From CAKSQL01 sp045649415 (lineage in GTDB: Bacteria; Bacillota; Clostridia; UBA1381): a stretch of DNA of 64,000 nt. This document shows, piece by piece, positions 8,002-18,748 of the stretch (position 1 is its first letter; every line of letters begins with the position of its first letter). The DNA is taken from NCBI GenBank assembly GCA_045649415.1, contig JAZRPY010000032.1:1-64000 (forward strand), written 5' to 3'. The notes below the pieces were generated by a model. That model saw nothing but the letters and a program-made list of their open reading frames with translations. It was not told where the DNA came from and searched no databases. The position numbers and the translations under genes are program-made.

Positions 8002-11000
8002 TTAAGCATCAATTGTTGAAATGCCTATTGTTGCCTCTTCTAAAACATCAAGCAAGGTTTTAACTGTGTCCAAAGATGTGAAAATATTCACATTGTTTTC
8101 AGTTGCCAGACTTCTTATTTCCTTTCCGTCCTTGGCATTATTGGCAGCACCTGTGATATCACTTGTGTTAATGATATAGGTTATATGTCCTTGTCTTATT
8201 GCCTGAGGAATATGCTCACTACCCGTGCTGATTTTCTCAAACACCTTGTTCCTTATACCATTTGCCTCTAAAAATGCTCCTGTACCTTTTGTTGCCTGAA
8301 TATTGAAGCCAAGATTATAAAATCTCCTGATTAGTGGCAGTACCTCTTCCTTGTCTGCATCTGCAATGGTAACAAAAACTGTTCCGTAGTTCTTAAGCTT
8401 CATTCCCGATGCCTGAAGTGCCTTATACATTGCTCTGTTCAAGCTATTGTCATAGCCGATTGCCTCACCTGTTGATTTCATTTCAGGTGATAAGTATGCA
8501 TCAAGTCCACGAATTTTATTGAAGGAGAACACAGGCACCTTAACATACCAACGCTTTTTCTCCTCAGGATAGATTGAGAATATTCCCTGTTCCTTCAGGC
8601 TCTTTCCTAATATAACATTAGTTGCAATATCTGCAAGGCTATAGCCTGTTGATTTTGACAGGAATGGAACTGTTCTTGATGAACGGGGATTTACCTCGAT
8701 TATATAGATATTCTCCTGCTTGTCCACAATAAATTGAATGTTATATAGTCCCACAATTCCAATACCTAAGCCAAGCTCCTTGGTATATCTTAGTATTGTT
8801 CCTCTTACTTTATCTGAAATACTAAAGGGTGGGTAAACGCTTATTGAGTCACCACTATGGATACCTGTTCTTTCAACAAGCTCCATAATACCAGGCACAA
8901 ACACATCTGTTCCGTCACAGATTGCATCCACCTCTACCTCTTTACCTTGAATATATTTATCCACCAAAACAGGCTTGTCTGCATCAATTTCAACTGCATT
9001 TCTTAGGTAGTAGTTCAACTGCTCCTCATTACCCACAATCTGCATTGCTCTGCCACCCAACACAAAGCTCGGTCTAACAAGCACAGGGTAACCTATTTCA
9101 TTTGCAGCATTTATTCCGTCCTGCATATTGGTAACTGCTCTGCCCTTTGGCTGAGGAATGTGAAGCTGTTCTAAGATTTTTTCAAAGGAATCTCTGTTTT
9201 CAGCTCTCTCAATTGCCTCACAGCTTGTGCCTATAATTTTAACTCCCCTGTCGGTTAAAGGTTGAGCAAGATTGATTGCAGTCTGTCCACCAAGAGATGC
9301 AATAATTCCCTCAGGATTTTCAAACTCAATGATGTTCATAACATCCTCAGGAGTCAATGGCTCAAAGTATAGCTTATCAGCAGTTGTGTAGTCAGTTGAC
9401 ACAGTTTCAGGGTTATTATTGATAATAATTGCCTCGTAGCCTGAATTCTTTATAGTTTGAACTGCGTGAACAGTTGAATAGTCAAACTCAACGCCCTGAC
9501 CGATACGGATAGGTCCTGCTCCAAGCACAACTATCTTTTTATCATTGGATAGTCTGCTTTCATTCTCACCTTCATAAGTTGAATAAAAATATGGAATATA
9601 CGCATTGGTGTGACAGGTGTCAACCATTTTGTAGGTAGGATATAGTCTCATTTTTCTTCTCATATCCCAAACCTCTTTTTCGGTCACCTTCCACAGTCTT
9701 GCTATATATCTGTCACTAAAGCCCATTTTTTTAGCTTCCTTTATAATTGCCTCATCAAATGGCTTTTGCTTCACAACCTCTTCAAAGTCAACAATTTCCT
9801 TGATTGACTCCAAGAAGAATGGTGTGATAGATGTGATTTCATTTATCTTCTCAACTGTTACACCTCTTGAGAAAAGCTCTGCAATAGCAAACAGGTTATC
9901 CGACCTGAATTCCTTGATATAGTCAATCATCTCCTCTGAGGTCATATTATCAAATTTTGGTGTGTATAAGTGATACACATCAGTTTCTAAGGAACGAGTG
10001 GATTTTAGCATTGCCTCCTCTAAGTTGGAACCTATGCCCATAACCTCACCTGTTGCCTTCATTTGAGTTCCAAGCTTATTCACTGCAGTTGTGAACTTAT
10101 CGAATGGAAATCTTGGAAACTTTGTTACAACATAGTCGAGTCTTGGCTCAAACGCTGCAGTTGTGTTTGCAATTTTGATTTCATCAAGAAGCATACCTAC
10201 TGCTATTTTTGCAGTAACCTTTGCAATTGGGTATCCGCTTGCTTTGGATGCTAATGCAGAGGAACGGGAAACTCTTGGATTTACCTCTATTAAGTAATAT
10301 TCTGAGGTTTTTGGGTTCAATGCATATTGAACATTACAACCACCCTCAATTTTTAGTTCCCTTATAATCTTTATAGCACTATCGTTTAACATCTTTAAGT
10401 CGTGGTCATTTAGTGTCATAATAGGTGCAACAACTATTGAGTCACCTGTGTGTACGCCAACAGGGTCAATATTCTCCATTCCACAAATGGTGATTGCATT
10501 GTCGGCAGAGTCACGCATAACCTCAAACTCAATTTCCTTGTACCCCTTAACACTCTTTTCAATCAGTACTTGATGTACAGGGGACAGCTTAAAGGCGTTT
10601 ATTCCTATTTCAACAAGCTCCTCTTCATTGTCTGCAAAGCCACCACCTGTACCACCAAGAGTGAAGGCAGGTCTTAAAACTACAGGGTAACCAATTCTCT
10701 TTGCAGCCTCTTTTGCCTCATCAAGAGAATATGTAATCTCAGAAGGAATAACAGGCTCGCAGATTGACTGGCAAAGCTCTTTGAATAATTCTCTGTCCTC
10801 CGCTCTTTCAATACTCTCACTGCTTGTGCCTAAAAGCTCAACATTACATTCCTCTAAAACTCCTGTCTTCTTTAACTGCATAGCAAGGTTTAGTCCTGTT
10901 TGTCCACCTATTCCCGGAACAATGGCATCAGGTCTTTCATAACGGATAATTCTTGCAATATATTCAATAGTCAGAGGCTCCATATACACCTTATCGGCAA

Positions 11001-11178
11001 TAGTGGTGTCGGTCATAATGGTGGCAGGGTTAGAGTTTGCTAAAATAACCTCATAGCCCTCTTCCCTCAATGCCACACAGGCCTGAGTTCCTGCATAGTC
11101 AAATTCAGCAGCCTGACCAATTACTATAGGTCCAGAGCCAATAATCAAAATCTTTTTAATGTCATTTCTTTTTGCCAT
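8002..11178 (-). CDS. carB: Carbamoyl-phosphate synthase large subunit
   Basis: CarB makes carbamoyl phosphate from bicarbonate, ammonia and 2 ATP. The 1058 residues show the expected duplication of two ATP-grasp halves. Each half opens with a Rossmann-like segment (LIIGSGPIVIGQAAEFDYAG near 11 and VVLGAGPIRIGQGVEFDY near 555). An allosteric MGS-like domain occupies the last 130 residues. Notably the glutaminase partner carA is not in this operon, so glutamine-derived ammonia must come from a carA elsewhere. It starts directly behind the pyrC stop. Confidence 0.97.
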   Translation of the reverse strand: MAKRNDIKKILIIGSGPIVIGQAAEFDYAGTQACVALREEGYEVILANSNPATIMTDTTIADKVYMEPLTIEYIARIIRYERPDAIVPGIGGQTGLNLAMQLKKTGVLEECNVELLGTSSESIERAEDRELFKELCQSICEPVIPSEITYSLDEAKEAAKRIGYPVVLRPAFTLGGTGGGFADNEEELVEIGINAFKLSPVHQVLIEKSVKGYKEIEFEVMRDSADNAITICGMENIDPVGVHTGDSIVVAPIMTLNDHDLKMLNDSAIKIIRELKIEGGCNVQYALNPKTSEYYLIEVNPRVSRSSALASKASGYPIAKVTAKIAVGMLLDEIKIANTTAAFEPRLDYVVTKFPRFPFDKFTTAVNKLGTQMKATGEVMGIGSNLEEAMLKSTRSLETDVYHLYTPKFDNMTSEEMIDYIKEFRSDNLFAIAELFSRGVTVEKINEITSITPFFLESIKEIVDFEEVVKQKPFDEAIIKEAKKMGFSDRYIARLWKVTEKEVWDMRRKMRLYPTYKMVDTCHTNAYIPYFYSTYEGENESRLSNDKKIVVLGAGPIRIGQGVEFDYSTVHAVQTIKNSGYEAIIINNNPETVSTDYTTADKLYFEPLTPEDVMNIIEFENPEGIIASLGGQTAINLAQPLTDRGVKIIGTSCEAIERAENRDSFEKILEQLHIPQPKGRAVTNMQDGINAANEIGYPVLVRPSFVLGGRAMQIVGNEEQLNYYLRNAVEIDADKPVLVDKYIQGKEVEVDAICDGTDVFVPGIMELVERTGIHSGDSISVYPPFSISDKVRGTILRYTKELGLGIGIVGLYNIQFIVDKQENIYIIEVNPRSSRTVPFLSKSTGYSLADIATNVILGKSLKEQGIFSIYPEEKKRWYVKVPVFSFNKIRGLDAYLSPEMKSTGEAIGYDNSLNRAMYKALQASGMKLKNYGTVFVTIADADKEEVLPLIRRFYNLGFNIQATKGTGAFLEANGIRNKVFEKISTGSEHIPQAIRQGHITYIINTSDITGAANNAKDGKEIRSLATENNVNIFTSLDTVKTLLDVLEEATIGISTIDA

Positions 11179-12357
11179 TTATTTATCCTCCACTTCGTCC
11201 TTATATATAATTTTTCCATCTTTAATTACCATTTTTAATTTCCCTGAAACTTTCCATCCCTCAAAAGGTGTGCTTCTTCCTTTTGTTTTAAAATCTTCAG
11301 GCTTGATTATATATTCTTCATCCAAGTCCCACACACACCATCCATTTTCAGGGACACTAAATCTCCTTCTTGGATTTTCACACATAAGCTCTGATAGTTT
11401 TTCAAGGCTTATATCCCCTGTTTTAACAAGATAGGTGTATAGTATAGGAAATGCAGTTTCTAAACCCACAACTCCCATTAAGCTGTCTTTCAAACCCTTT
11501 CCCTTTTCCTCGGCACTATGAGGTGCATGGTCGGTGGCAATCATATCAATTGTTCCGTCCTTGATACCCTCAACCAAAGCAAGCCTGTCCTCCTCGGAAC
11601 GAATAGGTGGGTTCATTTTAAATCGTCCCTCGTTCTTTAGCATACTATCATTCATAACAAGATAGTGAGGTGCAGTTTCTGAGGAAATATCTAATCCTTC
11701 CTTCTTTGCATTCCTGATTAGTTCAACACTTTCCTTTGTGGATATGTGACACACATGGTAGCTACAACCTGTTTTTCTAACAAGCTCAATGTCCCTTTTT
11801 ATCTGTCCCCATTCACTTTCACTTGATATTCCTGAATGCCCATTTTCCTTTGCATATTCACCATCGTGGATATATCCACCCTTTAAAAGCTCATTAATCT
11901 CGCAGTGTGCCGCTATGGTTTTTCCCAGGCTCTTTGCCTTTTTCATAGCCTTTTGCATCATATCATCATTTTGCACTCCACTACCGTCATCAGAAAAGGC
12001 ACACACAAAATCCTTTATTCCATCCATATCCGAAAGCTCAACGCCTTTTCTGTCCACAGTGATTGCACCATATGGGATAACATCAATTTTTGCATCCCTT
12101 TCTATAGCATCAAGCTGAATTTTTAAATTATCCATATTATGTGGCACAGGTGACAGGTTCGGCATTGAAAAAACTGTTGTGTATCCTCCTTTTATTGCCG
12201 ATATCGTGCCCGACTCAATTGTTTCCTTATATTCAAATCCCGGCTCTCTCAAATGCACATGAACATCTAAAAACCCCCGCAGAATAACCATACTATCCTT
12301 CATCTCTAAATTTTGTTTGATGAGTGCTTTTATCTCATCATTTGCCTTATGAAGCAT
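11179..12357 (-). CDS. pyrC: Dihydroorotase
   Basis: PyrC cyclises carbamoyl-aspartate to dihydroorotate. The 392 residues match a class I bacterial dihydroorotase. The zinc HxH is seen as DVHVHLREPG near residue 31, later metal ligands as AAHCEIN and CHIST, and the catalytic aspartate as ATDHAPHS near 274. The N-terminal barrel-closing segment is short. The ATG at 12357 has GGAGG 8 nt upstream. It is the first gene of the pyr operon, directly behind the attenuator leader. Confidence 0.95.
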   Translation of the reverse strand: MLHKANDEIKALIKQNLEMKDSMVILRGFLDVHVHLREPGFEYKETIESGTISAIKGGYTTVFSMPNLSPVPHNMDNLKIQLDAIERDAKIDVIPYGAITVDRKGVELSDMDGIKDFVCAFSDDGSGVQNDDMMQKAMKKAKSLGKTIAAHCEINELLKGGYIHDGEYAKENGHSGISSESEWGQIKRDIELVRKTGCSYHVCHISTKESVELIRNAKKEGLDISSETAPHYLVMNDSMLKNEGRFKMNPPIRSEEDRLALVEGIKDGTIDMIATDHAPHSAEEKGKGLKDSLMGVVGLETAFPILYTYLVKTGDISLEKLSELMCENPRRRFSVPENGWCVWDLDEEYIIKPEDFKTKGRSTPFEGWKVSGKLKMVIKDGKIIYKDEVEDK

Positions 12358-12379
12358 TGCTTTTGCCTCCTTAAATCTA

Positions 12380-12501
12380 CAAAAAAAGCCTACCTATACC
12401 GGCAGGCTGATATGCATAGCAAAATACCGGAATTTAAATCAATTCCGTTAACCTATTTATCATCTTGCCGACATCTCTGTATCGGATTAAAGACTTAACT
12501 G
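12380..12501 (-). promoter_or_regulatory. PyrR-type attenuator leader of the pyr operon
   Basis: In the transcript, a hairpin with CCGATACAGAGATGTCGG followed by CAAGA (12464-12485) resembles the PyrR binding loop (consensus CAGAGAGG...AAGG). Next comes CGGAATT/AATTCCG (about 12427-12447). Last is a terminator hairpin GCCTGCC/GGTAGGC with a T7 run (12380-12407). Alternative pairing through the repeated CCGG (about 12402 and 12429) could form the antiterminator. By analogy with Bacillus, UMP-bound PyrR would favour termination. No pyrR gene is in the window. Confidence 0.7.
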
Positions 12502-12507
12502 ATATTT

Positions 12508-12536
12508 ATGATATCATATCTGTCCAATTTTGTCAA
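12508..12536 (-). promoter_or_regulatory. Promoter of the pyr operon
   Basis: Minus strand: a perfect TTGACA (12531-12536), 17-nt spacer, TATCAT (12508-12513). The expected start is near 12501, leaving a leader of about 145 nt that holds the attenuator. Confidence 0.8.
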
Positions 12537-12651
12537 GTGCTTAAAATGACAAATTTAGGATTTATATTCTCTATATTTTTATGTAATAAAACCTTATGTG
12601 TAGATTGATATAGGAAATTTCTTCATTGGTTATATCCCAATTATTTTTGGT

Positions 12652-14835
12652 TTACATCACAACATTTCCATCCCTGTCAACTATTTTCTTTCTTATTACA
12701 TTTCCATTTTCCATATCAAAGTCAACAACATAGCCACCTTTTGCCCTGAAGCCTCTCACGCTGACCTTTTTCCATTGCTTTGGTACTGCAGGAGCTATTT
12801 TTATATTACCTTGATGACTTTGCATAAGCATTTCCACAATACCTGCACAAACACCAAAATTTCCATCAATCTGGAAGGGTGGATGAGCATCAAACATATT
12901 CTTATAAATAGACCTTTTGTACATATTTATAATTCTTTCGTTTGCCTTTTCTCCATCGCCAAAGCGCGCATAAAGACAAACACACCACGCATTACTCCAG
13001 CCTGTTTGCGCACCATTGTTTTCCATTCTGGTGTCAAGACTCTTTCTTGCAGCCTCAAAAAGCTCTGTACCCTCCTTAATAAGCTCACCAGGATATACTC
13101 CATAAAGGTGAGAAACATGGCGATGACCTTTATCCTCCTCGATAATATCTCTGTCCCATTCTAAAAGTCTGCCGTCATTACCAATTTCCAAATCCTTTAT
13201 CTTGTTTGCCAATGCCTTGTATTCACTGCCGTCCTCACCAATGATTTCAAGTGCCTTGCCTGTGTAATCAAAAATCTCCTTGGTCATTGTTATTTCCATT
13301 GTTGAGCTTTCTCCAAGGCAATTTTTAACGCCCTCGTGCACATAATAGTTCTCAGGTGAAATAGACAGGTACGAAACAAGCTTACCATCCTTGTTTTCCA
13401 CCATCCATTCCTTTAAAAATTGGCATGCACCAACAAGAACATCCATGTTCTCCTTCAAAAATTCCTTATCCCCTGTGTAAAGATAACGCTCCCAGATATG
13501 TCTTGAAAGCCACACGCCACCATAAGGCCAGAAGCCACATTTCGGTAGTTTTAAGACTTCATAGGGGAAGCACCATATATCAAAAGTATGCCACATATTC
13601 CAACCCTTTTCCGACAGGGTGTGTCCTATTTTCATACACTCCTTCAGTTTTTTGAATAAAGGCTCCTCACATTCCTCTAAGCCACAGGCATTATTTAGCC
13701 AATAGTTCATCTGCAGATTTATATTGATAGTATAATTTGAATGCCATGGAGCTAATGGGACATCATTCCATATACCCTGCAGGTTTGCAGGCTGACTGTC
13801 CTTTCTGGAGGATGCAATCATAAGATATCTTCCATAGTCGAACAAAAGCTCAGCAAGGTTAGAATCATCCTCAGGATTATTTAATCTTTCATCAGTTGGT
13901 AAACCATTGTCCTCGTCAATTGATAAGCTTACCCTGTCAAACAAGCTCCGATAGTCCTCTATGTGCAATTTTTTTAATTCCTCATATGTAATTGACATTG
14001 CATCGTCAAGCACCTTCAAGCAAGCATTTTTATGTTCTTTTCCTTCCGACACAGGCAACTTATCAAAACCATTGTAGCTTGTTTCAACTGCAACATAAAC
14101 TATAAGCTCGGTTGCATTGTTAATATACAAATTTGAACCTGAAAAATAGCTCAAACCGTCAGTTTTTATTCTTATACCCTGAGTAAATTCAATACTTTCA
14201 ATATTCTCGTCATATTCAACCACATTTCCGTCAACAAATGCCTTTGTGGGACATCTGCCTGAAACTATAATTTCATCAGTCGTGGTTGTTACATCGTGCT
14301 TTAATGCACAGGCAGTGTAAACCACAAGACTTGTTGGCACACTGGTTGTTATTTTATACACAAAAACCCTGTTGGGATAAGAAGCAAAAGCCTCCTTGTT
14401 AACCACAATGCCGTCGTTGTTATAGCTACAGGTATGGATTGCATTTTCCAAGTCAAGACATCTTTTATACTCAATCCTATTAGCATCTGTGTCATCAAAG
14501 CCCTTTAAGGATATATTTCTTGCACCCAAAAGCTCAACAAACATATTACCAAGGGTTACATATCCGTGAGGACAATACCCCGGCATACACTCTCTTAACT
14601 TCTCCTGAGCCTCATTATATTCTTTTTCCTGAACGAGCCTTCTTACCTCGTCATACATTTTTAAATCTCTGGTTTCAACCTTACCATACGGACTACCTGC
14701 CCATATAGTGTCACAACTCAAACCAATCTGGTCAAGACCTTCTCCTGAAAATAGCATAGCTCCAATATGGCCATTTCCAACAGGTAATGCCTCATCCCAT
14801 TTTTTTGCACTTTTCTTATACCATAGCTGTTTCAT
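12652..14835 (-). CDS. Glycoside hydrolase family 95 alpha-L-fucosidase
   Basis: GH95 enzymes are inverting alpha-fucosidases that remove terminal fucose, typically alpha-1,2-linked, from mucin and milk glycans. The 727-residue protein opens with the family signature WDEALPVGNGHIGAM near residue 13. It has NINLQMNYW in the middle of the barrel and QIDGNFG at 655-661, whose aspartate aligns with the catalytic base. No signal peptide is visible, so it probably acts in the cytoplasm on imported oligosaccharides. It follows the acetylesterase gene by 29 nt, suggesting they are co-transcribed. It is read towards the pyr promoter, and no clear terminator separates them. Confidence 0.9.
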   Translation of the reverse strand: MKQLWYKKSAKKWDEALPVGNGHIGAMLFSGEGLDQIGLSCDTIWAGSPYGKVETRDLKMYDEVRRLVQEKEYNEAQEKLRECMPGYCPHGYVTLGNMFVELLGARNISLKGFDDTDANRIEYKRCLDLENAIHTCSYNNDGIVVNKEAFASYPNRVFVYKITTSVPTSLVVYTACALKHDVTTTTDEIIVSGRCPTKAFVDGNVVEYDENIESIEFTQGIRIKTDGLSYFSGSNLYINNATELIVYVAVETSYNGFDKLPVSEGKEHKNACLKVLDDAMSITYEELKKLHIEDYRSLFDRVSLSIDEDNGLPTDERLNNPEDDSNLAELLFDYGRYLMIASSRKDSQPANLQGIWNDVPLAPWHSNYTININLQMNYWLNNACGLEECEEPLFKKLKECMKIGHTLSEKGWNMWHTFDIWCFPYEVLKLPKCGFWPYGGVWLSRHIWERYLYTGDKEFLKENMDVLVGACQFLKEWMVENKDGKLVSYLSISPENYYVHEGVKNCLGESSTMEITMTKEIFDYTGKALEIIGEDGSEYKALANKIKDLEIGNDGRLLEWDRDIIEEDKGHRHVSHLYGVYPGELIKEGTELFEAARKSLDTRMENNGAQTGWSNAWCVCLYARFGDGEKANERIINMYKRSIYKNMFDAHPPFQIDGNFGVCAGIVEMLMQSHQGNIKIAPAVPKQWKKVSVRGFRAKGGYVVDFDMENGNVIRKKIVDRDGNVVM

Positions 14836-14864
14836 AATTTGGTATTATCCTCTCTTTTTTAAAA

Positions 14865-16379
14865 TTATCCTCTGTAGTCCTCAGTTGTGAATGGCGCTAA
14901 TGGAAGACCTGCCTTGTTAAAATACTTTCCTCTTGGATAGGAATTGTCAAATGAGTATCTCACATTCTTCGGCTCTTTAATCTCCTCATTCCACACAACA
15001 AGCTTTCCATTTTCATACTTTGATTCTGCCACCTTATAAACTCCGTCCTGACCACATATTCTCATATTTGAATAAAGGTCTTCTCCGAAAAATCCATCGT
15101 CATTATCAAGGGTAATGTACACCTTGTCCCCAACTATTTCGTGGCACCTATATGACGGACACTCGCAATAGCTTTTAATTCCATACGAATAGTTCAACAC
15201 CTGGTTTGCTAATCTTATTGATAAATCATACTTATCATACGGGTGGATATCATACACATCTCCAATATCCTGAGTTGTGATTATGTGAGTGTTCGGGACA
15301 ATCCTGGTTGCACGCCATTGCTCCTGTCTTATAATGGCACTTCCCGATATTTCAGTGCCAGGCGTCGCATATGACACAATCTCAACTGTGTATATAGGAA
15401 GCTCCTCATCTTCAAAAGCTGTTCTCCAATCTCTTGCAAGGAGCTTGAATTTGTCAGCATAGTTTTTATCCCCTACATTTGACTCTCCCTGATACCACAA
15501 AAGACCACAAACTGACATATGCTCCAATTGACTCTTGATTAAAATGTCGTATTGCTTTGATGGTGCGTTAGGATTTTCCCTACACATTTGTGTAAGCATT
15601 GGCATTGGATATTTTCTTGCGTATTCTCTGCCTGCAGAAACTCCCATAGTTTTCAAAGGCTCAATTCCCAGCTTTTCATATTCCCCTATAGCCTTCATTG
15701 TGTCCTCTTCATATTTTCTTATTACTTCGTCCTCTTCCTCACCAACAAGCTTTTCTCGTTGATATTCTTCCATATAGTCCTTCAATACTTCTTCCTTATA
15801 GGACTCCTCTGAAACAAAGGCTTCAATTATACATCCACCCCTGTTGGCAGAGATAATTCCGATAGGCACATTTGTTTCCTTTTGGATTCTTTCTGCAAAG
15901 AAATAGCCAACTGCTGAAAAATCAATAACACTCTCAGGAGATACTATTTCCCATGGTTTCCTGTCCGACACCACATCTCCGTAAATCACCATTCGGTCGA
16001 TATTTTTAAAATTGTTGAAACGACTGCAGGTAAATAATCTGATATTCTGATTGTTCGCTCTTTCTGCCTCTCTCACACCTCTTAATTCTCCAACCATTGG
16101 ATACTCAATGTTGGACTGTCCTGAAGCAACCCAAACATCACCTATTAAAACATCCTCCAGAATAATTTCATCATTTTCTCCACTTATTTTCAGTTGGTAT
16201 GGTCCACCCTCTTTATGCTGAGGTAGGCGTGCAATCCACTTTCCGTCGCATAACTCTGCTTTTACAATTGCTCCGTCAAGCTCTACTGTTACAACCTCAT
16301 CACCTGTGCCATACACTCTTATTTCCTTATTTCTTTGAAGCACCATATGGTCAGTAAACATATTTGATAGCTTGAACAT
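14865..16379 (-). CDS. Sialate O-acetylesterase-like esterase (SASA/DUF303 family)
   Basis: This family removes O-acetyl groups from sialic acids or other acetylated sugars. The SGNH-type serine is seen in VASGQSNIEYPM, roughly a fifth of the way in, and a second conserved block is LLWYQGESNVG. The start is set at the ATG at 16379, with AGAGGAAA in front and the protein opening MFKLSNMFTDHMVLQ, typical for the family. The ORF can extend to 16424 but would then lack a ribosome binding site. Length is 504 residues. There is no signal peptide, so like the fucosidase it probably trims imported glycans. A TATAAT-like box lies at about 16444-16449. Confidence 0.85.
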   Translation of the reverse strand: MFKLSNMFTDHMVLQRNKEIRVYGTGDEVVTVELDGAIVKAELCDGKWIARLPQHKEGGPYQLKISGENDEIILEDVLIGDVWVASGQSNIEYPMVGELRGVREAERANNQNIRLFTCSRFNNFKNIDRMVIYGDVVSDRKPWEIVSPESVIDFSAVGYFFAERIQKETNVPIGIISANRGGCIIEAFVSEESYKEEVLKDYMEEYQREKLVGEEEDEVIRKYEEDTMKAIGEYEKLGIEPLKTMGVSAGREYARKYPMPMLTQMCRENPNAPSKQYDILIKSQLEHMSVCGLLWYQGESNVGDKNYADKFKLLARDWRTAFEDEELPIYTVEIVSYATPGTEISGSAIIRQEQWRATRIVPNTHIITTQDIGDVYDIHPYDKYDLSIRLANQVLNYSYGIKSYCECPSYRCHEIVGDKVYITLDNDDGFFGEDLYSNMRICGQDGVYKVAESKYENGKLVVWNEEIKEPKNVRYSFDNSYPRGKYFNKAGLPLAPFTTEDYRG

Positions 16380-16621
16380 TTTTAATTTCCTCTTTTCTTT
16401 TTTTGTTATTTTAAAAATTACCAAATCTCATTTCTTTTTTTAAATTATATCACATAACTTTAAAAAAAGAGAATAAAAATAAATTCATTTGATAAGTGTT
16501 TTTTTCGAATGCTTTGTTATAAAAATTTGTACATAAGAGAATTGTATCACAATTTTTCGCATATTTCAATATGTTTTCCCATATTTAAGGGTGTATTTCC
16601 ATATTTTTAATAGTTGCTTGA

Positions 16622-16656
16622 CAAATAAAAATTCCCGACCTTTATTAGTCGGGAAT
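16622..16656 (-). terminator. Terminator of typA
   Basis: The minus strand reads ATTCCCGAC-TAATAAA-GGTCGGGAAT followed by TTTTTATTT, six nt downstream of the typA stop. It is a compact GC stem with a T-run. Confidence 0.85.
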
Positions 16657-16661
16657 GGGTA

Positions 16662-18485
16662 TTATTTTTTTGCATTCGCTTTTGCTCTTAGGTCAGTTTT
16701 TAAAATCCTCTTTCTCATTCTAAGGCTCTTTGGCGTAACCTCCAAAAGCTCATCCTCTGCAATAAAGTCAAGGCATTGTTCAAGACTGAGATTTTTTGGT
16801 GGAACAAGCTTTAAAGCATCATCCGAGCCTGATGCACGGGTATTGGTTGCATGCTTTTTCTTGCACACATTCACAACAATATCCTCAATTCTTGAGTTCT
16901 CACCCACTATCATTCCCTCATACACTTTTACTCCTGCTCCGATAAACAAAGTTCCTCTCTCTTGAGCATTGAAAAGTCCATAGGTAATGCTTTCGCCATC
17001 CTCCCAGGCTATCAAAGCACCTCTTCCTCGTCCCTTTATTTCGCCTGTGAATGGCTCATAGCCCTTCAAAATGCTATTCACAATGGCAGTACCCTTTGTT
17101 GCTGTCATAACCTCACTTCTATAGCCTATAAGACCTCTTGATGGAATGGAGAATTCAAGTCGCATATAATTCTGGGCAGTTGACGACATATTGATAAGCA
17201 CGCCATTTCTCCTTATCACGCTATCCATAACAGTTCCTGTGAACTCCTCAGGAACATCCACCGTCAATAATTCAATAGGCTCACATTTAACCCCATCAAT
17301 GTCCTTGAAAATTACAACAGGGTTTGATACCTGGAATTCATAACCTTCACGACGCATATTCTCAATAAGCACAGATAAATGAAGCTCACCTCTGCCTGAA
17401 ACTGTGAATGCTTCTGTGGTGTCAGTTTCCTTAACTCTCAGACTTATATTGGAGTCAAGCTCCCTGAATAGTCTTTCCCTCAAATGCCTTGATGTAACAA
17501 ACTTACCCTCTTTTCCTGCAAAAGGACTGTCGTTAACTGAAAAAGTCATAGATAAAACAGGGTCGTCTATCTTAACAAATGGCAACGCCTCAGGATTTTG
17601 AATATCGCAAAGGGTTTCTCCTATATTGATATCTGTGATTCCCGAAATTGCAACCACATCACCTGCACTTGCCCGATCAACAGGATTCTTCATAAGTCCC
17701 TCAAAGGTGAATAGTTTGGTTGCCTTGGCATTGGCTATTTTTCCATCTGCCTTGCAGACTGCCAGAGGCATATTTAGTTTTATTTTACCTCTTTCAATTT
17801 TCCCCACTGCAATTCTGCCTGTGTAGTCATCATAATCTATATTGGACACAAGCATCTGGAATGGCCCGTCCTCATCACACTTCGGGGATGGAATATTGTT
17901 GATAATAAGCTCAAATAATTCCTTCAAATCTGTGTTTGGACATTCAGGATTATATTCTGCAGTTGCCCATCCGTCACGCCCTGAAGCGTAGATAACAGGT
18001 GTATCCAATTGCTCTTCTGTTGCACCCAAATCAATGAATAGCTCCAAAACCTCGTCAACCACCTCATATGGCCTTGCATTAGGTCTATCCACCTTGTTCA
18101 CAACAATAATAGGCTGCAAATTCAAGGCAAGCGCCTTTGATAACACAAATCTTGTTTGTGGCATACAACCCTCAAAGGCATCTACTAAAAGCAGAACCCC
18201 GTCCACCATTTCAAGACCTCTTTCAACCTCGCCTCCAAAGTCGGCGTGTCCAGGAGTGTCAATTATATTGATTTTCACATCCTTATAGTATAGGGATGTG
18301 TTTTTTGCAAGAATGGTTATTCCTCTTTCTCTCTCCAGGTCATTTGAGTCCATAACTCTGTCTTCCACCTGTTCATTTTCACGAAATGTTCCACTTTGCT
18401 TGAGCATCGCATCTACCAAAGTAGTTTTTCCATGGTCAACATGGGCTATTATTGCAATATTTCTTATGTTTTCCTTGTTTGTCAT
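16662..18485 (-). CDS. typA: Ribosome-associated translational GTPase TypA/BipA
   Basis: TypA/BipA is an EF-G-like GTPase that binds the 70S ribosome and assists ribosome assembly and stress adaptation. The 607 residues show the P-loop AHVDHGKTTLVDAM near 15, the switch region ERERGITI near 50, DTPGHADFGGEVER near 76 and NKVDRP near 130. EF-G domains III and V follow, then the BipA-specific C-terminal domain. Length is standard. Upstream is about 270 nt of AT-rich spacer; no promoter there was clear enough to call. Confidence 0.96.
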   Translation of the reverse strand: MTNKENIRNIAIIAHVDHGKTTLVDAMLKQSGTFRENEQVEDRVMDSNDLERERGITILAKNTSLYYKDVKINIIDTPGHADFGGEVERGLEMVDGVLLLVDAFEGCMPQTRFVLSKALALNLQPIIVVNKVDRPNARPYEVVDEVLELFIDLGATEEQLDTPVIYASGRDGWATAEYNPECPNTDLKELFELIINNIPSPKCDEDGPFQMLVSNIDYDDYTGRIAVGKIERGKIKLNMPLAVCKADGKIANAKATKLFTFEGLMKNPVDRASAGDVVAISGITDINIGETLCDIQNPEALPFVKIDDPVLSMTFSVNDSPFAGKEGKFVTSRHLRERLFRELDSNISLRVKETDTTEAFTVSGRGELHLSVLIENMRREGYEFQVSNPVVIFKDIDGVKCEPIELLTVDVPEEFTGTVMDSVIRRNGVLINMSSTAQNYMRLEFSIPSRGLIGYRSEVMTATKGTAIVNSILKGYEPFTGEIKGRGRGALIAWEDGESITYGLFNAQERGTLFIGAGVKVYEGMIVGENSRIEDIVVNVCKKKHATNTRASGSDDALKLVPPKNLSLEQCLDFIAEDELLEVTPKSLRMRKRILKTDLRAKANAKK

Positions 18486-18748
18486 TTATATCTTGCCTTG
18501 CCTTTCCTTTGCTTTTTACATATGTACCTTAACAACAATTTTTTCTTTAACTCTGACTTATGTGTATCTGCAAGAAAAAAAATTGCAACTTGATAATTGC
18601 ATATTTAAAATTGTTACCACAATCTTCATATAAGCCAAAATTACTGATTTAATCTAAAAATATACTGCCATTCTTTTCTTTATTATTTATCAACGGATAT
18701 AACTATATCACATATTTTTCTTTTTTTCAATAAAAATTCCTCAATAAA

